DNA of 64,000 bases from Aquibium oceanicum. Lineage in GTDB: Bacteria; Pseudomonadota; Alphaproteobacteria; Rhizobiales; Rhizobiaceae. Below the pieces are notes generated by a model, which was not told the origin of the DNA, did no database searches, and worked only from the letters and a program-made list of their open reading frames with translations. Position 1 is the first letter of the stretch, and every line of letters starts with the position of its first letter. Shown in pieces: positions 18,336 through 25,933 of this stretch. Where the stretch lies: the NCBI RefSeq assembly GCF_001889605.1, contig NZ_CP018171.1, positions 3,556,501 through 3,620,500 on the forward strand, given 5' to 3'. Both the position numbers and the translations under genes were made by a program.

Positions 18336-18860
18336 ATGGAGATGTCGGTGCGGTCGCAGTTTTTCAAGGCAGGGTCCATCCTTCGACCGGCGGTGTTGTG
18401 CGTTGCTGGCGCGGGGGTCGTCCTTTCCGGGTGCACCACCGCCTCCCTCGCCCCCAGCGAGACGCTCACCCAGGGCTACGTGATCGACGAGCAGGCACTC
18501 GAACTCGTTCCGGTGGGCTCGAGCCGCGAACAGGTGCTTCTGGCCCTCGGCTCGCCTTCCACGACCGCGACCTTCGATAGCGAGGTGTTTTACTACATCT
18601 CCCAGAAGCGCGTGCGACCGGTGGCCTTCATGAACCCGAAGATCGTCGATCAGCAGGTGATGGCGGTCTATTTCAACGATGAAGGCCGCGTGGACAACAT
18701 AGCCCACTACGGCCTCAAGGACGGCAAGGTCTTCGACTTCGTCTCGCGCACCACGCCGACCGGCGGCAAGGATCAGTCCTTCGTCGGCCAGCTTCTCTCC
18801 GGTCTCTCCAGCGGCAAGCCGCCCGCAGGTGGCCCCTTCGGCAACAGCGGGCCGAACTAG
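18336..18860 (+). CDS. bamE: SmpA/OmlA (BamE)-domain outer-membrane lipoprotein
   Basis: 174 residues with a lipoprotein signal: a hydrophobic segment (PAVLCVAGAGVVLSGC) ending in the lipobox LSGC, so the mature protein starts at a lipidated cysteine. The BamE-like domain follows, with VPVGSSREQVLLALGSPSTT as the hallmark and FYYISQKRVRPVAF next. BamE helps the BAM complex insert beta-barrel proteins into the outer membrane. The ATG at 18336 gives a proper n-region; the frame is open back to 18246. The C-terminal Gly/Pro-rich tail is longer than in E. coli BamE. Confidence 0.82.
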   Translation: MEMSVRSQFFKAGSILRPAVLCVAGAGVVLSGCTTASLAPSETLTQGYVIDEQALELVPVGSSREQVLLALGSPSTTATFDSEVFYYISQKRVRPVAFMNPKIVDQQVMAVYFNDEGRVDNIAHYGLKDGKVFDFVSRTTPTGGKDQSFVGQLLSGLSSGKPPAGGPFGNSGPN

Positions 18861-18940
18861 AACAGACGCGGCTCCTCCCACTTCGGGAACAGAACTCACC
18901 TCAAGCAGTTCCTCCACGTCATTCGGACGAGGAACGAACT

Positions 18941-20020
18941 TTGCGCACGACTTACTCGCCCCGGGTGGCAATACCGGCCCGGAACGAAGCCGCCAGACTT
19001 CCGGGCATCGTCAGGGCGCTCGCCGGCCAGTCGTGGCAACGACTAAGCGGCGCCGTGCTGCCTGTCGTCATCGTCCTGAACAACTCCGACGACGGTTCCC
19101 GCGAGATCCTCGAGACCGTCATCGCGAACACTCCGTCGCTTAGTGTGACCATTGTGGACGTTCGGTTTTCCAAGGACGACGCGCACGTTGGTTCGGCACG
19201 GCGTCTCGCGATGGAAGTCGCAATTAGTCAAGAAGGACCTGAACCACTGGTGCTTCTCACGACCGATGCGGATGCAATACCCGATACCCGCTGGGTGGAG
19301 GCCAACATCGCTGCCATCGATACGGGAGCGGACGTCGTCGGTGGTGAAATCTTCGGCGATGAGGACGAGGAGCGGAGCCTGGGGCCCGGTTTCTGTAGAA
19401 GAGCTTCACTGCACAGAACCTACACACGCCTGGCCGACGATTTGGCCGCCCTGATCGATCCGCTGGAGTATGACCCGGCACCCCGGCATACCGACCACTC
19501 AGGTGCCAGTATTGCGGTGACGGCCGCGGCCTATCGGGCGGTCGGAGGTTTGCGGGCGCTTCCCGTGCGAGAAGACATCGATCTGGTCGAACGCTTGCTT
19601 TTGGCGGGTTTCAAACTGCGACATGATCCCGCGGTCAAGGTCACAGTCTCGGCGAGACTTGTGGGCCGCGCACGAAACGGAATGGCCAACTGCATAAGAG
19701 AATGGGTGGAACAAGAGGCCGTGGGGATGCCGCATCTCGTGGAAGGTCCGCTGAGAATCGAACGGCGTCATGCTTCGCGGCGTGCCATACGCACCACGGA
19801 TTTTCGGCGACCGGTTGAGGTGGCATCGCTTGCAAACACTTTGGGTGTCGACCTCTCACGTCTTCTCGATTCCGATGGTGGGCCTCTGGGGATAAACCAT
19901 TTGATCGCACGTCATGCGCCCGCCGAACTCGACGCTCCCGGAACGACACCGGTCGATCAGGCAATCGCAGCCATCATGGAGCGAATAGCCCAACGCGAAG
20001 GACGCGCCCATGCTGCATGA
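18941..20020 (+). CDS. Family 2 glycosyltransferase of a four-gene unknown pathway
   Basis: 359 residues. The GT-A glycosyltransferase domain shows VAIPARNEAARLPGIVRAL at the N terminus, the metal-binding TTDADAIPDTRWV near residue 108, and the acceptor-side REDIDLVERLLLAGF near residue 210. No signal peptide or transmembrane segment is seen, so it is a soluble or peripheral enzyme. The start is TTG at 18941 with GAGGAA six bases before it. It overlaps the next gene by 11 bases and leads the cluster 18941-22413. Its codon use is less GC-biased than the flanking housekeeping genes. Donor and acceptor are unknown. Confidence 0.85.
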   Translation: MRTTYSPRVAIPARNEAARLPGIVRALAGQSWQRLSGAVLPVVIVLNNSDDGSREILETVIANTPSLSVTIVDVRFSKDDAHVGSARRLAMEVAISQEGPEPLVLLTTDADAIPDTRWVEANIAAIDTGADVVGGEIFGDEDEERSLGPGFCRRASLHRTYTRLADDLAALIDPLEYDPAPRHTDHSGASIAVTAAAYRAVGGLRALPVREDIDLVERLLLAGFKLRHDPAVKVTVSARLVGRARNGMANCIREWVEQEAVGMPHLVEGPLRIERRHASRRAIRTTDFRRPVEVASLANTLGVDLSRLLDSDGGPLGINHLIARHAPAELDAPGTTPVDQAIAAIMERIAQREGRAHAA

Positions 20021-21128
20021 ACCTCGGATAGGCCGCGACAGCTTCGCGGGCCTCAGTGAGGCGATCGCGGCGCACGCCCCCGCCCACGATGCGAACGGCA
20101 GCTTTCCGCAGGAGGCATTCGAAGAACTCGCGATGCGGGGCCACCTCGGCCGTCCACCGATCGCCGTAGGCCAGGCAGCGGATCTTCTCCATCTCTTGAG
20201 CGCGGTGGGACGAGGCGACCTCAGCGTGGGCCGGATCTTCGAAGGCCACGTAAACGCGCTCGTCCTGATCGATCGATTCGGCACCGCACACCAGCGCGAG
20301 ACCGCCTTCCGCAACGCCAGCGCCGAAGCGACATATGGCGTCTGGAATACGGATGCACCGTCAAATCCCCTGGTCTTGGAAAGTGGCAGTTTGAGCGGCG
20401 CAAAGAATTTTGCCTCCGGGGTGGATGGCCTCGCCTGTGCGATCGTGACTGTCACGCTCGCCGAAGGCAGACAGATGATCCTACTCCCCACGAGCGTTCT
20501 TACGGTGGACCGGAGCTGGTGGAAGCCGAGCGGCATGCGTGCCTCCGGAAGCCACATCATCTCGGTCGAGAATCTGAACGTGTCGGATGAGATGTTTCTA
20601 GGTGCGCCCGACACCTACATTCGCGAACCATTGTTTTCCGGGGGCGCGATCCGTTTCGTCGCGGTACAAACTGGCGGCATACATGCGATATTCGATTGTG
20701 CTGTCGAGCATCTCCGTCGAACCGGGCGCGCCGGAAACCCGTATCAGAGCCAGCGCATCGCGTTGATGGGGGCAGCGCTCCAAACAGCCTATGATTGGCT
20801 GCTGCGTGGTGCCGAGGCTTGGGAGCAAGCGGAAAACGATCCGGAGGACAAGGCGGCTGCAAACCGTTTGATCGCGACGACGCAGGCCGCGCGTGCGGTG
20901 ATCGAACGCTCGGCGATGACTGTGCTCGAACTGGCCGAACAAGGCGTCGGCGCGGCTGGGTTCAACGCACCCCATCCGCTTGAGAGACTAGACCGCGACT
21001 TGCGCACCTATCTGCGTCAACCCAACCCCGATGGCTCGCTCGCATCGCTCGGCGACGCGATCACCGCGGGTGCATGGGGCCCCTCCTTTCCTCGAAATTT
21101 GATCGCCGCGATTGCAGAGCCCCGATGA
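20010..21128 (+). CDS. Acyl-CoA dehydrogenase-like flavoprotein
   Basis: 372 residues with the acyl-CoA dehydrogenase fold: an N-terminal helical domain, a central beta domain (LSGAKNFASGVDGLACAIV, then MRASGSHIISVENLNV) and a C-terminal four-helix bundle ending GAAGFNAPHPLERLDRDLRT. The last segment resembles the FAD-monooxygenase branch (DszC-like) more than classic fatty acyl-CoA dehydrogenases, and I cannot identify the usual catalytic glutamate. It could desaturate an acyl chain or oxidise another carrier-bound intermediate. GAAGGA precedes the ATG; it overlaps both neighbours (11 bases upstream, ATGA downstream), so translation is coupled through the cluster. Confidence 0.8.
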   Translation: MLHEPRIGRDSFAGLSEAIAAHAPAHDANGSFPQEAFEELAMRGHLGRPPIAVGQAADLLHLLSAVGRGDLSVGRIFEGHVNALVLIDRFGTAHQRETAFRNASAEATYGVWNTDAPSNPLVLESGSLSGAKNFASGVDGLACAIVTVTLAEGRQMILLPTSVLTVDRSWWKPSGMRASGSHIISVENLNVSDEMFLGAPDTYIREPLFSGGAIRFVAVQTGGIHAIFDCAVEHLRRTGRAGNPYQSQRIALMGAALQTAYDWLLRGAEAWEQAENDPEDKAAANRLIATTQAARAVIERSAMTVLELAEQGVGAAGFNAPHPLERLDRDLRTYLRQPNPDGSLASLGDAITAGAWGPSFPRNLIAAIAEPR

Positions 21129-21844
21129 TTAGCCACGGGCAGTTCGAACGGCAGGTCGGCTCCGCTCGACGCATACTGGTCGTGGCGCCGCATCCGGACG
21201 ACGAGACGCTTGGGTGTGGCGGCCTGATCGCCGCCGCGGTCGCTCGCGGGAGCCGGGTCCATACGTTGTTTGTCACCGACGGAGGCGCTTCGCATCCTGC
21301 TTCGCCTGCCTGGCCCCGTCCAAGACTGGCGATGGTACGCGAACGGGAGGCAGAAGAAGCATTGAGATTGCTGGGCGCGGGCGAACAGCCGCGCACCTTC
21401 CTGCGCTTGCCGGACGCCGCGATGCCGGCCACGGGGTCGGAAGAATGGACTTCCGCAAGAGATCGAATTGCCGATCTGATCCGCGAGTTTGATCCGGATC
21501 TGGTGGTTCTGCCGTGGCGACGCGACCCGCACTCCGATCATCGAGACTCCCATACGCTGGTTTGCGAAGGGCTTCGTGCTGCCGGTTGCGCGGCACCTTG
21601 CCTGGAATATGCGATCTGGCTCGAGAAATTCGGCGCACCGGAAGATTTCCCGCGCGACGGCGAGGTAGAGGTCGTTTCGCTATCGATCGCCACGCAGCGA
21701 TCGAAGAAGATCGAAGCCCTGATGGCGCATTCCACGCAACTCGGTGCGATTGAAGCAGAAGCTCCCGGAGGTTTCGTCCTCGACCAGGAAACGCAGGCGC
21801 GGCTGACCGGGCCGGTCGAAAGTTACTTCCGTCCATGCATGTGA
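21125..21844 (+). CDS. PIG-L family N-deacetylase
   Basis: 239 residues of the PIG-L/LmbE zinc deacetylase family. The metal site is explicit: VVAPHPDDETLGCGG (His, Asp, Asp) near residue 20 and the second histidine in DPHSDHRDSH near residue 140. Known members remove N-acetyl from N-acetylglucosamine attached to phosphatidylinositol, inositol (MshB) or malate (BshB). The ATG at 21125 overlaps the previous stop (ATGA); it overlaps the next gene by 10 bases. In this cluster it would free an amine on the sugar placed by the glycosyltransferase, leaving it for N-methylation or N-acylation. Confidence 0.87.
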   Translation: MISHGQFERQVGSARRILVVAPHPDDETLGCGGLIAAAVARGSRVHTLFVTDGGASHPASPAWPRPRLAMVREREAEEALRLLGAGEQPRTFLRLPDAAMPATGSEEWTSARDRIADLIREFDPDLVVLPWRRDPHSDHRDSHTLVCEGLRAAGCAAPCLEYAIWLEKFGAPEDFPRDGEVEVVSLSIATQRSKKIEALMAHSTQLGAIEAEAPGGFVLDQETQARLTGPVESYFRPCM

Positions 21845-22413
21845 TCAATCCCGCGGGTTTCGAAGCGTTGTTTCGCGCCAATCCGGATCCATGGAACTAC
21901 GCGACCTCCCGGTTCGAGGCCTACAAGCGCGGGATTCTCCTGAAAGCTTGCGGGCCGACCATCCGAGGACGGGCGCTGGAACTCGCTTGTGCAAACGGCG
22001 AGACGACCCGCGCGCTGGCTCCGAAATGCCTACGCCTGCTCGCGCTCGATGCCTCAGCAACCGCTGTCGGTGAGGCGTCGCATCGTCTGGCGGGGATGGA
22101 GACCGTGACGATACGCCAGGCACTTCTGCCTGCCGACTTGCCGCGGCAGCCGTTCGACCTCATCGTCGTGTCAGAACTCCTTTATTACCTAAGCGCTTCA
22201 GATTCCGAGCGGTTGATCGTATCGCTCGCAAGATCGACCGCCCCGGGAGGCCGGGTCGTCCTGCTGCATCATCATGTCGACTTCGATGACGCCGCGCAGC
22301 ACCCGAACGACGCACACCGCAATGCGGTTCGAAGTCTCGCCAGGATCATGTCCATCGTGTTTCATCATCGCGACAGGCGGTTCGATTGCGTGGCCTTTGC
22401 CCGTGGCAGATGA
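21835..22413 (+). CDS. NodS-like SAM-dependent methyltransferase
   Basis: 192 residues. The N terminus has the NodS-type signature RANPDPWNYATSRFEAYKRG, followed by a class I SAM-binding motif (ALELACANGETTRALAPKC) and FDLIVVSELLYYLS. NodS N-methylates the deacetylated end of rhizobial Nod-factor precursors; related proteins occur in many bacteria without nodulation genes, and no nodABC is seen here. It is the last gene of the four-gene cluster. Placed after a deacetylase, N-methylation of the freed amine is a reasonable inference. Confidence 0.8.
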   Translation: MHVINPAGFEALFRANPDPWNYATSRFEAYKRGILLKACGPTIRGRALELACANGETTRALAPKCLRLLALDASATAVGEASHRLAGMETVTIRQALLPADLPRQPFDLIVVSELLYYLSASDSERLIVSLARSTAPGGRVVLLHHHVDFDDAAQHPNDAHRNAVRSLARIMSIVFHHRDRRFDCVAFARGR

Positions 22414-22521
22414 GGAATGATCGGGATTATCAGGCAGGCTGTTTCCTTTGCAGGTCGTCTCCGTTTCCCGGACGGGGATATGATTCGACACCGAAATATC
22501 GATCGTGGTCTGCCCAGAGGT

Positions 22522-23177
22522 TCAGACGGGGCTGGGTTCGGTTCGTGCCGCCGCGGACCCCACCGTGGCAAGTTCGGATGGCTCGCGTGCCACCGGCAAT
22601 TGGGTCTCGAAGCCATTTACCCGTTCCCAGGCGCGAAAGATCACGAAGCCGACCTGCGGTTCGATCTTCATGAGCAGCGAGACGGCGCGGCCAGGAAGGC
22701 GGCGGACGCGACCCAGGCCGATGCGGGACATGAACGCCCTGATGCCCGTCTCGCAGAGCGCGGATTCGTAGGCATCTCAATCGTGATGCGGAGAGAGACA
22801 CGTCCAAGAAGCAGGTCGCGCGCGAGCGACTCGACCTCCCGCCAGCGACGGCGCACGCGCTTGCGTTCCTCCCACGCCGCTTCGGCCTCGATGATCGCGC
22901 TGCCGGCATCCGGCGCCAGCGAATGGTAGCCCAGCGCCTTGTCGATGTGCCTGACCATCCACATCGGCTGGCCTTCGAAGGACACGCCGCGGAAGGCTGA
23001 GATCATGCCGCCGCTTGCATGAACGACATGCCGCATGTCCAGCCACATGTGCACCCAGTTCTCACGACTGACGACGATCCCGTCGTCGACGCCCTGATCC
23101 AGAACGGATGGTCTCGCGGAGGCGTTTCGCAGTTCAAGGAGCGTTTTTTTGGCATTTCGCCGGGCCCGCATCAGCAT
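22522..23177 (-). pseudogene. Frameshifted hypothetical gene
   Basis: A leftward gene that starts at ATG 23177 with a perfect AGGAGG six bases upstream. It codes for about 134 residues (WVHMWLDMRHVVHASGGMIS, MWMVRHIDKALGYHSL, RDLLLGRVSLRITIE) and then falls out of frame near 22776. The next frame continues as protein-like sequence (DAYESALCETGIRAFMSRIG, AVSLLMKIEPQVGFVIFRAW) to a stop at 22522. One missing base between 22776 and 22777 accounts for this: adding one base gives an uninterrupted 218-codon gene. It is either a true recent frameshift or an assembly error. I do not recognise the family. Confidence 0.65.
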
Positions 23178-23360
23178 CGTTCACCTCCTGAACTGAACAG
23201 TGATCGATCAGAACATTAGCCAATGCCGATGGGGAAATAGTGCGACGTTCGTGTGATACCGGCATGCTTCGGAAAGGTCCGACAGTCGGCAGACGGCGCC
23301 GACAAGTTGTGGACTGACGGGACTTAGTCGCTAAGCTGTTCGCCGGATCATCGGCCGGGG

Positions 23361-24518
23361 GTGTCATTGGACGCGGATTTCCTCAACCAAGCCGTCTCGC
23401 GGATTTACGACTGCGCCATCGAGCCGGATGGTTGGGAGGCGACGCTGGATTTCATCCGGGATCGGCTGGACCTTGCTTTTCTGGCCATCCACTTCGTCTC
23501 GTTCCCGCAAGCCGGGACCAGCGCGCCACCCCAGCTCCTTACCCTGCGGACCGACTGGGACGAGGGGCGCATGGTCGAACTGCTCGGCAAGCTGGAAACA
23601 ATCCCCGGCTTCCAGAACATGCGCTCCGCGCCGATCGACTCTCCGGTGGTCCAGCTGCGCCTCGTGGACGAGCAGCAGTTCCGCAGGACCGACTTCTATC
23701 GGACCTGGGTCGGCCCGCAGGGCCTGAAGGATGCCTGCAACACACCGGTCATTCAGCGTCGCAATCTCACCGCCATGCTGTCGGCATGGACGTCGGCCGA
23801 TCGCCCTCCGGTGACCGATACGGAGATGGAGGTCATGTCGATGCTGACGCCGCACATACGGCGGGCCTTGCTGATCTCCGACATGCTCGACGACGCACAT
23901 GTGCTGTTGCGCATCCATCGCGGCGTTCTCGACCGTCTTACTGTCGCGATCTTCATCGTCGGTGCGAGCGGAAGGCTGGTCTACCACAACGCGGCTGGCG
24001 AGGCGCTCCTTTCGCGCGGCAACTTCATCCAGGCCGTTGCGGGCAATCTGCGTCCCTTGTCCGAGACCCACAGGAGCAGCTTTGTCACGGCCGTCGACAT
24101 CGCCTGTTCCGGTATCGACAGCAATCTGGGCACCTGGGGCGCCGGCATGGCGCTACCCGGCAGCGATGGTGAGGCATGCGTCGTCAACGTCCTGCCCTTC
24201 GGGATGTCGGACCGGCGGCGCGCACTCGGTCCGGGGATGGCAGCGATTTTCGTGACCGGCAGCGGCGCAGCGAGACCACCGTCCGTGGAAGTGCTGTCGG
24301 CGTTGACCGGGCTGACGAGTGCCGAAGCCGAGATTGCACTGGGTGTTGCCGAAGGAGAAAGCGTCGACACCATCGCGAGGCGAAGGGGGATCTCTATCAA
24401 CACGGTGCGCAAGCATCTTTCCAACGCGTTTAATAAGACAGGAGCCGCCGGACAGAACGAGCTCGGCGCGCTTGTGAACCGTTTGCGCGTTTCACTTGAT
24501 ACGGGTGAACATGGATAG
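23361..24518 (+). CDS. LuxR-family regulator with a PAS-like sensor region (paralogue 1)
   Basis: 385 residues. The C-terminal helix-turn-helix is clear (LTGLTSAEAEIALGVAEGES, RRGISINTVRKHLSNAFNKT). The N-terminal ~300 residues have no response-regulator phosphorylation site and no acyl-homoserine-lactone motif; a PAS-like segment (RLTVAIFIVGASGRLVYHNA) sits in the middle. It should sense a small molecule or redox signal, identity unknown. The GTG at 23361 lies in a G-rich ribosome-binding context; TTG 23367 is possible. It diverges from the frameshifted gene, with the palindrome TGATCGATCA (23201-23210) between them, and precedes a paralogue. Confidence 0.82.
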   Translation: MSLDADFLNQAVSRIYDCAIEPDGWEATLDFIRDRLDLAFLAIHFVSFPQAGTSAPPQLLTLRTDWDEGRMVELLGKLETIPGFQNMRSAPIDSPVVQLRLVDEQQFRRTDFYRTWVGPQGLKDACNTPVIQRRNLTAMLSAWTSADRPPVTDTEMEVMSMLTPHIRRALLISDMLDDAHVLLRIHRGVLDRLTVAIFIVGASGRLVYHNAAGEALLSRGNFIQAVAGNLRPLSETHRSSFVTAVDIACSGIDSNLGTWGAGMALPGSDGEACVVNVLPFGMSDRRRALGPGMAAIFVTGSGAARPPSVEVLSALTGLTSAEAEIALGVAEGESVDTIARRRGISINTVRKHLSNAFNKTGAAGQNELGALVNRLRVSLDTGEHG

Positions 24519-24669
24519 GGCTAGATCGTAGCCATGTCTTGCATGTTGCAGTCCTCTCCATCCGACGGGGTGCGACTGAAACAAACATTCCCGCATTATT
24601 CATATCGATGATGCGATCTCCCCCTATCGCCACTACAAATTCGCAACGCGGCTTGTCTGGGAACGGAGC

Positions 24670-25815
24670 ATGATCGGCGGACGCACCAACCCGGGCGAGA
24701 ACCGCGATCTCCTTTCGCTGGTCGGGCGCGTCTATGACGGCGCGCTCGGCGACGACGACTGGCCGGCGATCCTCAACTCGATCGCGGACTTCTGCGGAGC
24801 CGACAACAGCGCTCTCGTGATCGTCGACAACAGCGCAGGCTATTCCTCGGTGACCACGCCGAGGGCCGATCCGGACGTCGTCGCAAGCTTCGGCGACTAC
24901 TGGTGGCAACACGACCCGACATCGAAGGCAACGGCTTCAGCCCCGGTCGGAACGATCACCACCCTGGCCGACACGGGCCGCGACCGCTTCTTCGACAGCA
25001 CCTTCTACAAGGACTATTGGCGAAACTCCGGCCTCGGCAGCGAGCGACTGGCCTCCAATCTGGCGTTGGGAGAGAACTTCTTCGCGAGCCTCGTCCTGCA
25101 GGCATCGAGCCGGGAAGACCGGATCGAGCAGGAGAGCTTCCGCGCCTTTGAAGCGATCCTGCCGCATCTGGTGCGCGCCATGCGCTTCACCCAGAAGTTC
25201 CGCTGGCTCGAGCAGGTCGATGCCCTCGCGCAAGCGGGAAGAAGCGAAGAGCATGGCATCATCCTAGTCGATCAACTTGGGACCGTGACGCATGCGGACG
25301 CGATTGCCGAGGAAATCCTGTCTCGCTCGACCCTGCTCAGGATGCGCGACAAGGTGCTCTTTCTCAGCGATCCCGCGTCGGACGAGCGCATGCGCCGTCT
25401 CATCCGGGAGTCTGCGCGGCTGGAGTTTGCCACCTCCGGATCATCCGGGGAGACGATCGCCTGCGGGCACGACGGCCGGCCACGGATCACGATCGAAGTG
25501 CTGCCGTTCCGGCCAGCCATGGCGACCAGAGACCTCCTGGCCATTCGCAGGCCGTCGGTAATCCTGCGCGTAGTCGACAACGAGGCTCTCAGGGTCCGTC
25601 GCGCGGCGGACTTTCGGCAGCGGTTCGGCTTGACCGGCGCCGAAGCGGCCCTTGCGGTGGAGATGCTTGCAGGCGACGGCCGCGCGGCCGCGGCCGGCCG
25701 ATGCGGAATTTCGATCAACACCGCTCGCACCCATTTGATGCGCATCTTCGAGAAGACGGGTGCGAACCGTCAAGCCGAACTGGTGAGCCTGCTTCTCGCC
25801 TGTACCAAAGGATAG
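24670..25815 (+). CDS. LuxR-family regulator with a PAS-like sensor region (paralogue 2)
   Basis: 381 residues with the same layout as the gene before it: an N-terminal LLSLVGRVYDGALGDDDWPA region, a middle PAS-like stretch (HGIILVDQLGTVTHADAIAE), and a C-terminal helix-turn-helix (FGLTGAEAALAVEMLAGDGR, CGISINTARTHLMRIFEKTG). The two proteins align over their whole length, so they arose by tandem duplication. Here the recognition region has a Gly/Ala-rich loop (DGRAAAAGR) where paralogue 1 has ESVDTIARRR, which may change DNA binding. ATG 24670 follows GGGAACGGAG. No obvious target next to it. Confidence 0.82.
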   Translation: MIGGRTNPGENRDLLSLVGRVYDGALGDDDWPAILNSIADFCGADNSALVIVDNSAGYSSVTTPRADPDVVASFGDYWWQHDPTSKATASAPVGTITTLADTGRDRFFDSTFYKDYWRNSGLGSERLASNLALGENFFASLVLQASSREDRIEQESFRAFEAILPHLVRAMRFTQKFRWLEQVDALAQAGRSEEHGIILVDQLGTVTHADAIAEEILSRSTLLRMRDKVLFLSDPASDERMRRLIRESARLEFATSGSSGETIACGHDGRPRITIEVLPFRPAMATRDLLAIRRPSVILRVVDNEALRVRRAADFRQRFGLTGAEAALAVEMLAGDGRAAAAGRCGISINTARTHLMRIFEKTGANRQAELVSLLLACTKG

Positions 25816-25872
25816 GCGGCATCGGCCGGTCGCCGCGACGGATCCCCGAACTTGCTAGCCGTGCATCGCAAC

Positions 25873-25910
25873 AGAAAGAAAAAAGCCCCGCCGGATCGCT
25901 CCGGCGGGGC
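25873..25910 (-). terminator. Rho-independent terminator of hppA
   Basis: Read on the minus strand, an 11-bp perfect stem (GCCCCGCCGGA with TCCGGCGGGGC, 4-base loop) is followed directly by a T-rich run (TTTTTTCTTTCT). It lies just after the hppA stop. On the plus strand no T-run follows, so it serves hppA rather than the LuxR gene. Confidence 0.88.
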
Positions 25911-25933
25911 CTCTTGAACCGATCTGCGCCCTA

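Noticed and set aside
21835-22413. Reading the methyltransferase as true nodS and the region as a symbiosis locus
   Set aside because: No nodABC, nod box or nif genes are present; NodS-like methyltransferases are widespread outside nodulation.
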